NCBI GenBank assembly: GCA_017459345.1
Contig: JAFUDC010000035.1
Span: 1 to 51,809 of the forward strand
Direction: 5' to 3'
DNA length: 51,809 nt
Origin: Eubacterium sp.
GTDB lineage: Bacteria > Bacillota > Clostridia > Lachnospirales > Lachnospiraceae
A program made the translations under genes and the position numbers. Positions 9,151 to 16,899 of this stretch are shown piece after piece (positions within the stretch are counted from its first letter, which is position 1; each line of letters begins with the position of its first letter). The notes under the pieces are model-generated. The model was not told the origin of the DNA. It made no database searches and saw only the letters and a list, made by a program, of their open reading frames with translations.

Positions 9151-10089
9151 CTAGGATGACATACTCTTTCTTCGTATTATTCCAATCTTTTCACGGGCAG
9201 TGATGGCCAGGTAGAGAACCTTGTTGATGGGAGTGTCTATCCCGTGTTTCTTCCCAAGCTCAATCACCGTACCGGCATATTCTTCTATCTCCGTCGTCCG
9301 TCCTGCCTCCAGGTCCTGGAGCATGGACATCTTCTTGTCCGGAGGATAACTGATCAGGATATCAATAATTTCGTCACGGTCTTTCTTCGTCACATTTACT
9401 TTTTCGCATTCTGCCAGCATCAGGATTTCATCCATGCATAAGGCCATCAGCTCGGGAATCTCAGGCACCATGCCAAAGAAACCACACTCAACCCCTGTTT
9501 CTGCGGCTACCTGACTGGCCCCGGTATTGAGCATCCACTTAAGCCACTGGACCCTCCGCATGTCCTCATAGATTTTTATGTTGATTCCCAGCTTCTTAAG
9601 CCGTTCATGTACCTGTGCTACTTCCGGCTTAATCTCTCTGTTATCGGCATAGCCGATTTTTGTCTCTCCTAAGGTGTTATAATAAACCCTGTGCCCAATC
9701 CGATGGGCATCGGTCCGCTGCACAGTGCCATATAAAACCCTGTTCCCGGGAAAGCGGCTTTTTAACCGTTCGGTAGTCCGGATCCCGTTCTGCAGAGGCA
9801 GTAAAATCGTATCCTCCGAGATCAGATCCGCCATGTCTTCCATGACCGAATCCAGCGAATAAGTCTTCACCACAATAATCAGTAAATCCAGGTGGATCTG
9901 CTGGGCCGGATCGGCATATATTACAGGATGCATAATCTCGTTGTTGACAGAAATCCCCTTTTCCCTGAGACGTAAGGCACGATTCCCCTTTGCCAGAAGA
10001 TAAGTATGTTCCGGATCTGCTTTATGAATAAGCGAAAACATGGCGCTGCCGACAGAACCGGCACCGATCAGGCCTATATTATTAATCAT
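9151..10089 (-). CDS. 2-dehydropantoate 2-reductase family (PanE/ApbA-like) NAD(P)H oxidoreductase
   Basis: 312 residues, full length for the family. The dinucleotide-binding GAGSVG is at 9-14, VKTYSLD near 74-80 and PLQNGI near 98-103. The catalytic lysine and partner asparagine appear as K184 and N188 in WLKWMLNTG. PanE reduces ketopantoate to pantoate, but this family also contains reductases for other branched 2-keto acids. The neighbours are an acid-activating enzyme and an ATP-grasp ligase rather than panB or panC. I therefore infer that it reduces a keto acid of the local pathway, although a housekeeping PanE cannot be excluded. It is first in its operon, with a promoter at 10112-10141. 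Confidence 0.8.
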   Translation of the reverse strand: MINNIGLIGAGSVGSAMFSLIHKADPEHTYLLAKGNRALRLREKGISVNNEIMHPVIYADPAQQIHLDLLIIVVKTYSLDSVMEDMADLISEDTILLPLQNGIRTTERLKSRFPGNRVLYGTVQRTDAHRIGHRVYYNTLGETKIGYADNREIKPEVAQVHERLKKLGINIKIYEDMRRVQWLKWMLNTGASQVAAETGVECGFFGMVPEIPELMALCMDEILMLAECEKVNVTKKDRDEIIDILISYPPDKKMSMLQDLEAGRTTEIEEYAGTVIELGKKHGIDTPINKVLYLAITAREKIGIIRRKSMSS

Positions 10090-10111
10090 TACATTACCTC
10101 TTATCCTTGCT

Positions 10112-10141
10112 ATTATCAGTTCGCAACTTGGCGATTGACAA
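10112..10141 (-). promoter_or_regulatory. Promoter of the ketopantoate-reductase/CapK/ATP-grasp operon
   Basis: Minus-strand TTGTCA (10136-10141) and GATAAT (10112-10117), 18 bases apart, lie about 25 bases before the ATG. Its -35 box overlaps that of the divergent epimerase promoter by five bases. Confidence 0.6.
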
Positions 10142-10163
10142 ATAAGTACTCCGGTAGTATTTT
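10135..10163 (+). promoter_or_regulatory. Promoter of the epimerase gene
   Basis: Consensus TTGACA (10135-10140) and TATTTT (10158-10163) are separated by exactly 17 bases. The start codon at 10217 has AAAAGGAG at 10202-10209. Confidence 0.7.
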
Positions 10164-10216
10164 TTTTATTAAATAAGATAAATAAAGGTCTTCAACACCA
10201 CAAAAGGAGTTTGAAT

Positions 10217-11107
10217 ATGAAAATTGCAATTACTGGTGCCAGCGGTTATATCGGCTCATTCCTCCGGGAGGAACTGCAGCAGGAAAAGGATCGGGATTTA
10301 CTCTTGTTATCATCCAGACAGGAGGCACCGCCATTTGTCAAGGTATCCTATGATGATCCCGAAAGTTTACAATCTGTCCTTGCGGGGACAGACATCCTGA
10401 TCCATCTGGCTGCCATAAAAAAAGTAGCTTCATTTGATGATGCTTCAGAGAACATTTCCATGACCCGGCATATCATTGATGCCGCCTGCACAGCCGGAGT
10501 AAAGCAGGTCATTTATGCCTCCTCCATCTCTGTCTATTCAGGGGCATCTCTCCTCCCATGGTCTGAAGATATCTCAGAAAGACCGGAAACTCTGTATGGG
10601 ATGTCAAAGCTGACTTCAGAACACATCATCAGGATCCGCTGCAGCCATTCGGCCACTTCCTACACCAATCTCCGGCTTGCCCATATCATCGGTGACCATA
10701 TGCCCGGAAGCTATATGATGCCTGTCTTTTTTAAAAAGGCTGCCTCCGGTGAGGACATTACAATCCTGGGCAGAAGCACGGCAAGAAGGGAATTCGTCCA
10801 TGTATCTGATGTGTGCAGGGTAATCAGCCGCTGTATTGACAACCCCCGGGTTTATAACCAGACCATTAATGTGGGCTGCGGTTCCGGAATCACCAATGAA
10901 GAAGCCGCTCTTTCAATCAGCCGCTTCTGTCCTGCCACCCATGTTAATATGGCTGACAAAGAGGATAATTCCATCGTTTCCTCCTATATGGATGTTGCCA
11001 GACTGAAAGCCTTGAATCTTCCTCTTCCCTGTGATTCTGTCGAAGCAATAAGGCGAATATGTATGAAGATTGAGTCGACCCGCCAGGCTAAGACAGGAGT
11101 CTGCTAA
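10217..11107 (+). CDS. NAD-dependent epimerase/dehydratase (extended SDR)
   Basis: 296 residues from the ATG at 10217. A TTG two codons earlier is only a few bases from the ribosome site and is less likely. The nucleotide-binding motif GASGYIG is at 7-13, the active-site strand ASSISVYSG near 101-109, and the catalytic pair Y127/K131 in YGMSK. This is the UDP- or TDP-sugar epimerase/4-reductase group of extended short-chain dehydrogenases. It is the only plus-strand gene in the 6.6-22 kb block. Its end overlaps by four bases the end of the convergent fumarase alpha gene. A nucleotide sugar used by the nearby glycosyltransferase is the likely substrate, by inference only. It is shorter than GalE (about 330). 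Confidence 0.8.
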   Translation: MKIAITGASGYIGSFLREELQQEKDRDLLLLSSRQEAPPFVKVSYDDPESLQSVLAGTDILIHLAAIKKVASFDDASENISMTRHIIDAACTAGVKQVIYASSISVYSGASLLPWSEDISERPETLYGMSKLTSEHIIRIRCSHSATSYTNLRLAHIIGDHMPGSYMMPVFFKKAASGEDITILGRSTARREFVHVSDVCRVISRCIDNPRVYNQTINVGCGSGITNEEAALSISRFCPATHVNMADKEDNSIVSSYMDVARLKALNLPLPCDSVEAIRRICMKIESTRQAKTGVC

Positions 11108-11967
11108 AAATCTGCCCTGGACACGCGGGGTTCAAAACAGCAGCAGGGTCTCATGCAGACGATTCTGACTCCACTTGCCCTCTGGGGGCCAACCTTCATA
11201 AAGGTGGCAAGCACGGATACTTTTCCTCCCAGCCCCATGGAACCGACCTTTGTCTGGTTTAATGCATCGGTAATTCTTTTTTCATATGCGGACTGTTTTT
11301 CATAATTCCCCTCTGCCATGGCCTGAAGCATCATGGCGGAGGCCTCATAATGGGATCTGCCAATGCCAACGGCAATTGTACATGGGGTACAGCCCAGCTG
11401 GCTGATGCTCTCCCTGGCCCAGGAGAGGATTTCCTCCACTACCACATCCATGCTGTGCCGGTGAAAGATCCGGTAGGTCTTTGCCCGTATCTCCGGACCG
11501 CCGCCCTGCATCAGGACGGTGAGCCTCAACCGGTTTTCGTCATCACTGTGGATGATCTGAACAGGAGCAGGGACCACGGTCTCGGATTCGGGATAGAGTC
11601 CTGCTGACTGGCTGACCCGCTCCACATCATCTCCACGGATGGCCATGGGTCTTCCGGGAAGTAGGGCAAGTCCGCTGGCAACCCCTTCATGAATTGCCAA
11701 AAGCCCTTCTCCTGTCAGGATTCTGTTTCTCCCGATTTCCAGAAGCAGATGAGGAATCCCCGTATCATCACACAGGGGACTGTGGTCCTTCCTTGCTGTC
11801 AGGGCATTATCCCGGATGGTATCAAGCGCCCAGGCTGCAAGCGGCTCTGTTTCTGCCTCCAATGCCTTCTCATAGGCTGCCAGCTTATCTTCGGAAAAGA
11901 CAGAGCTGGCATTGACCAGTGTTTCGGCCACCTTTTTCCTGATCTCATCACTATTTATGTTAATCAT
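11104..11967 (-). CDS. Class I fumarase / L-tartrate dehydratase-type alpha subunit
   Basis: 287 residues from the ATG at 11967, preceded by GGAGGGG. The frame opens nine codons earlier but without a ribosome site. The sequence matches the alpha part of oxygen-sensitive [4Fe-4S] hydro-lyases: PLCDDTG (64-70, C66), GCTPCTIAVGIG (192-203, C193/C196) and a cysteine-rich end CMRPCCC (271-277) at the place of the third cluster ligand. The family adds or removes water on a small di-acid such as fumarate, tartrate or mesaconate. The beta subunit is encoded just upstream, overlapping by eight bases. Beta-before-alpha is the reverse of the usual order. The context argues for a specialised acid rather than the citric acid cycle. 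Confidence 0.82.
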   Translation of the reverse strand: MININSDEIRKKVAETLVNASSVFSEDKLAAYEKALEAETEPLAAWALDTIRDNALTARKDHSPLCDDTGIPHLLLEIGRNRILTGEGLLAIHEGVASGLALLPGRPMAIRGDDVERVSQSAGLYPESETVVPAPVQIIHSDDENRLRLTVLMQGGGPEIRAKTYRIFHRHSMDVVVEEILSWARESISQLGCTPCTIAVGIGRSHYEASAMMLQAMAEGNYEKQSAYEKRITDALNQTKVGSMGLGGKVSVLATFMKVGPQRASGVRIVCMRPCCCFEPRVSRADF

Positions 11968-12472
11968 ATATGGATTCCCCTCCTGCAATGGCAATGACTG
12001 CCGGATAGTCTTCTACCTCAAGCTCATAGAAGGCTTCCATTCCCAGCTCCGGGAAGGCGGTCAGCTTTTTCGCTTTTGTCCGGCTGTTCAGCAAAGCCGT
12101 AACCGGTGGAATTACAGCGTATACCGCATGCTGTTCCTCAAGCTTTGCCACCGTCTCTGCCTTCAGAGCGCCTTTACCCAGATGCATACGTATTCCTGCT
12201 TTGGAAAGAGTCTCCATGGTACTTTCTATCTCATATTTATTACTGGAAGTAGGCCCCACACCAGCCTGGCTGACTGCAGTGTGAAATATCAGCCCCCCTT
12301 CCAGATTCAAATGACTTTCTTTAATTGTTCCATCTTCGATCATGGCTGCAATCTTTGGCAAAACCGCATCTCTTCCACAGAAAATTCGGCCGGAAATCAG
12401 CACCTGATCTCTGATTTTTAACTGGTCTGTTTCCTCCCTGCTTATCGGGAATACCAACTTCTTTTTCATCAT
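11960..12472 (-). CDS. Class I fumarase / L-tartrate dehydratase-type beta subunit
   Basis: 170 residues, slightly shorter than most beta subunits. It contains the signature GPTSSNKYE near 74-82 (family GPTTSxRM) and GKGAL near 99-103, which forms the swivelling domain that closes over the substrate. The start ATGATG overlaps the stop codon of the dehydrogenase gene upstream (ATGA), so translation is probably coupled. An alternative start at the second ATG (12469) changes only one residue. The protein should pair with the alpha subunit to make one hydro-lyase. In the signature, asparagine and tyrosine replace the usual arginine and methionine, which may mean a changed substrate. Confidence 0.8.
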   Translation of the reverse strand: MMKKKLVFPISREETDQLKIRDQVLISGRIFCGRDAVLPKIAAMIEDGTIKESHLNLEGGLIFHTAVSQAGVGPTSSNKYEIESTMETLSKAGIRMHLGKGALKAETVAKLEEQHAVYAVIPPVTALLNSRTKAKKLTAFPELGMEAFYELEVEDYPAVIAIAGGESIYD

Positions 12473-13443
12473 CCAATTATCCTGTTTCCCTCGATTTCCT
12501 CCAGACGGCCCTGATCATACATGCTAATATTATAAACTGCCTTTTCCATCATCCGCGAGAAGGCCTCATAGGATACTCCTCCAATATGGGGTGAGAGCAA
12601 TGCCTGGTCAAAAGCTGCCAGCCTGGATATACTTTTCGGAGGTTCCTCCTCAAAGGTATCAATCCCACAGGCTGATATCTTCCCGCTTGCCAGGGCATCG
12701 GCAAGATCATCCTCACACACGAGACGGCCGCGGGCAGTATTGACCAGAACTGCCCCATCTTTCATGAGTGCGATACTCTTCCTGTTGATCAGGTACTCAT
12801 TATCTTTGTTCAGACCGCAGTGGAGAGAAAGGATATCTGCCTGCCGCAGCAAAGCCTCCTGATCAAGATAGGAAACTCCCAGACTCCTTTCTTCTTCGGG
12901 GGAAAGGCGGATACGGTCATAGTAGATAATCTTCACACCAAAAGCTGACAGTCTCTGTGCGGTCAGTTTCCCGATATGTCCCATACCAATCAGGCCGATA
13001 GTCCTCCCGAAAATCTCATGGGTCTTCAGGCCTGTTTCCTGCTTTTTCCAGATACCGTCCCTCATCTGCCTGTTAACCATATAGCTTTTTTTGAGAGCAG
13101 ATAACATCAGCATCACGGTATGCTCCGCCACACTGATGGCATTTACTCCCCGATTGACATAGAGGGGAATGCCGCAGTTCTTCAAAGCATCAAGATCAAT
13201 GTTGTCTAATCCCACACCGGTTCTCTGTACCATCCTCAATTTCTTAGCAGCCAGTACCAGGTCCCGATCCACTTTGAGCCGTCCGCTCACAAGCAGATAG
13301 TCTGCCTGTCCGATTGCTTCAAGCAGGGCCTCTTTATCCACCCGGGGAAGCATGAGCAAGTAAAAGTCGTCACCGACCGCCTCCTCCAGAATCTTAAAGG
13401 GGGTTCCCTGATATTGATTCGTCAATAGAATTGTTCTTTTCAT
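12469..13443 (-). CDS. D-2-hydroxyacid dehydrogenase (phosphoglycerate dehydrogenase-like)
   Basis: 324 residues with the complete D-isomer-specific 2-hydroxyacid dehydrogenase layout. The NAD-binding GLIGMGHIGK is at 150-159 and the catalytic set is R238 (NTARGR), E267 (FEEEPP) and H286 (SPHIGG). There is no regulatory ACT domain, unlike many SerA proteins. The enzyme interconverts a 2-hydroxy acid and its 2-keto acid using NAD. It stands between the C-C lyase and the split hydro-lyase, so a plausible order is hydration to a hydroxy acid, oxidation to a keto acid and C-C bond making or breaking. This chain is inference. Confidence 0.85.
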   Translation of the reverse strand: MKRTILLTNQYQGTPFKILEEAVGDDFYLLMLPRVDKEALLEAIGQADYLLVSGRLKVDRDLVLAAKKLRMVQRTGVGLDNIDLDALKNCGIPLYVNRGVNAISVAEHTVMLMLSALKKSYMVNRQMRDGIWKKQETGLKTHEIFGRTIGLIGMGHIGKLTAQRLSAFGVKIIYYDRIRLSPEEERSLGVSYLDQEALLRQADILSLHCGLNKDNEYLINRKSIALMKDGAVLVNTARGRLVCEDDLADALASGKISACGIDTFEEEPPKSISRLAAFDQALLSPHIGGVSYEAFSRMMEKAVYNISMYDQGRLEEIEGNRIIG

Positions 13444-13455
13444 CTCTCTTTTTCC

Positions 13456-14589
13456 CTACAGAAAAAGCTGTGTATAACAGGACTCATCCCGGATGACCCC
13501 GTAGGCCAGGGATCTCATATAGATCTTCTGAGCCCACATCTTATGGGGGCCAATCTCGTTCATTTTGTTCGACTGTTCACTTTTTACCACGCCGCCATCT
13601 GCATTCAGTATCTGGATAGCATCATTGAATACTTCCTGTGTCACAGAGAGCATCCCATTCACATAGGGAATGTGGGTGGGATGGATGATTGTTTTGCCGA
13701 CAAAGCCATTAGCCCTGTCCTGGATCAACTCCCTGAGCAGTCCGTCCACCGCATCGTTGATGATGGGTTCACGCCGGAAAATGGACGCGTTGATGCTCTG
13801 GGGCATATGGTCAAACTTCATGCGCTTATTTGCTCTGAAATACTCCCAGACCGGTCCGGAAACACAGTAATCATTATTCCTGGAGAAAACGTTCAGTACA
13901 TCCTTCAGGCAGTCAGCCACGGGAAGGATATCATAAATAGTATAGTTGATTCCTCTCCGGACGCCGAACACTGATGACCAGTCTGTTCCGCCGACCCGAA
14001 TGTTCAGTACCAGATGCTTGTAGCGGTCCAGTATCTGCTTTACACCGGATAGTTCAGCCTGGCGGGTTTCAATATAAGCCATTGCCCGGCTTTCGAGGAT
14101 AGGCATCCCGTAGATGATCTCCCCAAACTGATCATTCAGCTTCTGCAGATACTCAAAGTATGCCTCCCCGTTCTCCATGGAAAACTTGGGAAAATTAAAG
14201 GCAGTGATCAGAGAAACATGCTCTTTTTTCAGTCTGGAAGCAAAATGCTTAAACTGATCCAGGTTACGAACACGGAATATGATCAATGGTACATATTCTT
14301 TGCTGATAACCCCATCGGCAATTGCCTTCCCCAGTTTTTCCAGAAGGTGGAGGGAATTCTCCTCGGCGGCGGGAACATCTTCCAGCCGGCATGCATCTTC
14401 AAAGCATAGTACCAGTGAGGTAAGCCCCGGATACTTCCTGCTTAAGATTGCTTCCAGGAAGTCCTTGGTGCCCGGCATATACATGGTCGCACCCAGGCAG
14501 TACTTCAGCAGGGATGTCTCTGTATATTTATCAAATTCTACCGGCTTATGAATAAACTTGGAAGATGGCTGATAATTATGATGTCTCAT
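13456..14589 (-). CDS. CitE-like HpcH/HpaI C-C bond lyase of the Ter-cluster type
   Basis: 377 residues from the ATG at 14589, preceded by AAGG within the end of the upstream gene; a start five codons earlier has no ribosome site. Visible motifs are LCFEDA (61-66), FRVRN (105-109), MPILES with a probable metal ligand E166, GTDWSS (201-206), DRANGFVGKT and IIHPTHI (291-307), and NKMNE near 341-345. This is a citrate-lyase-beta-like TIM barrel. The pattern matches, from memory of the family, the C-C lyase encoded in tellurium-resistance (TerD) biosynthetic clusters (Pfam C-C_Bond_Lyase), not ordinary CitE of about 290 residues. No TerD, PRTase or HAD partner gene is nearby. The reaction should cleave or form a C-C bond next to a carboxyl or thioester, with Mg2+. 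Confidence 0.8.
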   Translation of the reverse strand: MRHHNYQPSSKFIHKPVEFDKYTETSLLKYCLGATMYMPGTKDFLEAILSRKYPGLTSLVLCFEDACRLEDVPAAEENSLHLLEKLGKAIADGVISKEYVPLIIFRVRNLDQFKHFASRLKKEHVSLITAFNFPKFSMENGEAYFEYLQKLNDQFGEIIYGMPILESRAMAYIETRQAELSGVKQILDRYKHLVLNIRVGGTDWSSVFGVRRGINYTIYDILPVADCLKDVLNVFSRNNDYCVSGPVWEYFRANKRMKFDHMPQSINASIFRREPIINDAVDGLLRELIQDRANGFVGKTIIHPTHIPYVNGMLSVTQEVFNDAIQILNADGGVVKSEQSNKMNEIGPHKMWAQKIYMRSLAYGVIRDESCYTQLFL

Positions 14590-14593
14590 GTCA

Positions 14594-15865
14594 TTAACCT
14601 TCATCAGTCACTGAAGCCATATCCTTTATCCCCAGCACAAGGCTTCTGTCCGTGACATCCTTTCCTTTATCGTCTATAACCTTAATCACTTTCATGATTT
14701 CCTGGAGTCTTAAAAAGCATTCCTCCGGTCCGGAGCCTTCTACCAGCAGAGCAGCAACTCGGGAACTGCTGACCTTCTCTGTTGTGACAGCCATCCCCTT
14801 TGTCTTCTGGTAAAAGCATTCGGTAATCAGACCCTTCTCTTTCAGGATATCTACGCCCTCGAGATGATCAAAGACGCACTCATGAGCCTGAAGCTGGTAG
14901 ATCAGAAATCTGCTCTTCTCTTTGCGGGGCTCCTGATCATTGTCCAGATGGAGATAGGAATCAATGGAAGCCTCCAGCATATCGAATCCGGCATTATGTT
15001 CCATCAGATAGTAACAGGTTCCCCCACCCAGTCTTGGAGAAAACTCGATGACATCCACAGACCCGCCTTTACCCACCATGACCTGGAGAAACAGAGGCGT
15101 GGTATTCAGGCCGAAAACCTGGGCAACCTTCGTGGCAATCTCCTCGATTCGTTTCCTGACGGCATCACTGAGTGAGGCAGGGCTGATACCTCCATAGTAT
15201 CGTATCTCCTTGCCGGAGACATAACTCACCCTGTTCAGGGTCGTGACCAGTCTGGCCTTTCCATCCTTCACATAGGTATATACATTAATCTCTCTGCCGG
15301 TTTTAAACTCTTCAACAATGGCTTCGCTGCTCCAGCTCCACTGACAGGCCTCTCTTACTGCTTCCTCCAGATTGGCCGCTACTTCCACCCTGGTTACACC
15401 GGCAGAGCCGCAGCAATCGACAGGTTTTACCACAAGAGGATAATCTATGGCAAGATTGCTTAAATCGGTATCTGTGCCCACCTGATAGTGTCTGGCAGTG
15501 GGGATTCCGTGATCAAGCATCATCTTCTTCATATATTTTTTGTTGGTAACATTAACCGCTGTCTGACTGTCGAAGGGATGGGGCAATCCCAGCTTTTCCG
15601 AGACCTTCATGGCAATCATCAGCTGCTGGTCCAGACAGGGGGACACCACCAGTTTGGCATTCGTTTCTTTCGCAATCTGAAGGACCATATCCTCATCCAT
15701 GGCACTCTCTTTGCGATGCTCGTCTGCGTGGACAGCTGCCGGAGGATTATCAAAATAATCAATCAGGATAGTGTGATATCCTCTCTTTTTTAACTTATCC
15801 AGGGCTGCTCCATGCGGATAGATACCCCCAAGCACGATGGCAACGGGTTTATTTTCATTTTTCAT
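14594..15865 (-). CDS. ATP-grasp ligase (second of two in the locus)
   Basis: 423 residues. The N-terminal domain starts VAIVLGGIYPHG. The ATP-grasp core has LVVKPVDCCGSAGV (about 144-157) and the magnesium-binding EFSPRLGGG (274-282), all key positions kept. A C-terminal region of about 110 residues follows. The family activates a carboxylate as an acyl phosphate for attack by an amine. Its stop codon is just upstream of the C-C lyase start, so the two are tightly coupled. Ter-type clusters also pair an ATP-grasp with this C-C lyase, which supports a shared pathway. It is only distantly similar to the ATP-grasp protein at 6640-7761, so the two probably act on different substrates. The ATG has an AAGGAAG site. 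Confidence 0.83.
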   Translation of the reverse strand: MKNENKPVAIVLGGIYPHGAALDKLKKRGYHTILIDYFDNPPAAVHADEHRKESAMDEDMVLQIAKETNAKLVVSPCLDQQLMIAMKVSEKLGLPHPFDSQTAVNVTNKKYMKKMMLDHGIPTARHYQVGTDTDLSNLAIDYPLVVKPVDCCGSAGVTRVEVAANLEEAVREACQWSWSSEAIVEEFKTGREINVYTYVKDGKARLVTTLNRVSYVSGKEIRYYGGISPASLSDAVRKRIEEIATKVAQVFGLNTTPLFLQVMVGKGGSVDVIEFSPRLGGGTCYYLMEHNAGFDMLEASIDSYLHLDNDQEPRKEKSRFLIYQLQAHECVFDHLEGVDILKEKGLITECFYQKTKGMAVTTEKVSSSRVAALLVEGSGPEECFLRLQEIMKVIKVIDDKGKDVTDRSLVLGIKDMASVTDEG

Positions 15866-15925
15866 ATCTGTCTTCCTTATCTTTCAACTATTCATAAGAG
15901 TGGGCAGGATTCATGCTCAGCAGCT

Positions 15926-16816
15926 TTATTTCCATATGGCCGGAGACATCACTGAATCGGGATAGTATCTTTCAATCATGCCTTTAACCAGTACGATCTG
16001 CTTTGCTCTCTTCTTTGCATCATCCACAGAAGTATCCCAACTATGGGTCTTTGCCACCGAGCCGCCTGTTTTTAAATAAATCGGTGCTGCAACCCGAATC
16101 ATGTCAGGTACTTCATAATGCCTGATAAATCCTCCGGAAGAAGCCGGGTTCTCTGTATGAATATCAATCGGAATGTCAATTGCCTGACGAATGGCACCCA
16201 GCATCTGCAGCTGAATATCTCTGACCGGGTTGAAGGAATCCGCGCCAATGCTTTCCAGAAGCTTTGCCGAACAGGGATTGCCATGACCGGTGTGGGCAGA
16301 GACCTTAAAATGGCAGTCTGAAGGAATCTCTCCTGCCTTGCGCATCTGATTCAGTATCCACAGGCACCCTTCATCATAAACCATAAAACCTCTGGCCCCA
16401 AGATCAACTGCTCGACGGACTTCTTCAACAGCACGCACGATCTGCTCCTGTCCCCGGAGTCTGTAACCCATTCTCTGCCCTTCCGGCGTGTGAACGGATG
16501 CGCTGGTATCTGTGGTGGCTCGCGGCCCGATCGCCAGTATCAGCTGCACATGATACTCACGGGACAGGGAGACCATCTCTTTGATCTCATCATCCAGAAG
16601 GGTCCATATTCCCTTTGTCTGTGTGACCCGGTGTATGGGAGCACCATAACCGTCGAGAGCCTCAAGAAGAGCCCTCATCACGCCAGGGCTCTGTATCCCC
16701 GGTACTTCAAATCTGTATTGTCCGCCATCCGCAAAGGTCTTTCCTGAGGGTGAAAGATCATAGGCATCACCACCCGGAAGGCCCAGGGATTCCAAAAAAG
16801 CTCTTGTTTTTTTCAT
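15926..16816 (-). CDS. U32-peptidase-like TIM-barrel protein of unknown function
   Basis: 296 residues, soluble, with no signal peptide. The alternating strand and helix pattern (QLILAIGPR, GARGFMVYDEG, CHFKVSAHTGHGN, PIDIHTENP, APIYLKTGG) indicates a TIM barrel. I recognise it as the group often annotated U32-family peptidase, although it lacks the long C-terminal parts of true U32 proteases such as YegQ/RlhA. Conserved-looking polar residues are E149 of YDEG, H175/H178 of SAHTGHGN and E222 of HTENP, which could form an active site. No function is established to my knowledge. Its position between the PrpD-like and ATP-grasp genes suggests that it modifies the same small acid. The name 'peptidase' should not be taken literally. 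Confidence 0.65.
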   Translation of the reverse strand: MKKTRAFLESLGLPGGDAYDLSPSGKTFADGGQYRFEVPGIQSPGVMRALLEALDGYGAPIHRVTQTKGIWTLLDDEIKEMVSLSREYHVQLILAIGPRATTDTSASVHTPEGQRMGYRLRGQEQIVRAVEEVRRAVDLGARGFMVYDEGCLWILNQMRKAGEIPSDCHFKVSAHTGHGNPCSAKLLESIGADSFNPVRDIQLQMLGAIRQAIDIPIDIHTENPASSGGFIRHYEVPDMIRVAAPIYLKTGGSVAKTHSWDTSVDDAKKRAKQIVLVKGMIERYYPDSVMSPAIWK

Positions 16817-16899
16817 ATTCCCAGTCTCTTTCCTTTATCTTAAAACACTGTTATCTTGCGGAATCATCTTTGGATTCCTGTGTTTTGTAACTATATATC

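Noticed and set aside
11912-12421. Plus-strand frame of about 170 codons across the fumarase genes
   Set aside because: It lies opposite two recognisable subunits with conserved motifs and is a shadow of their codon use.
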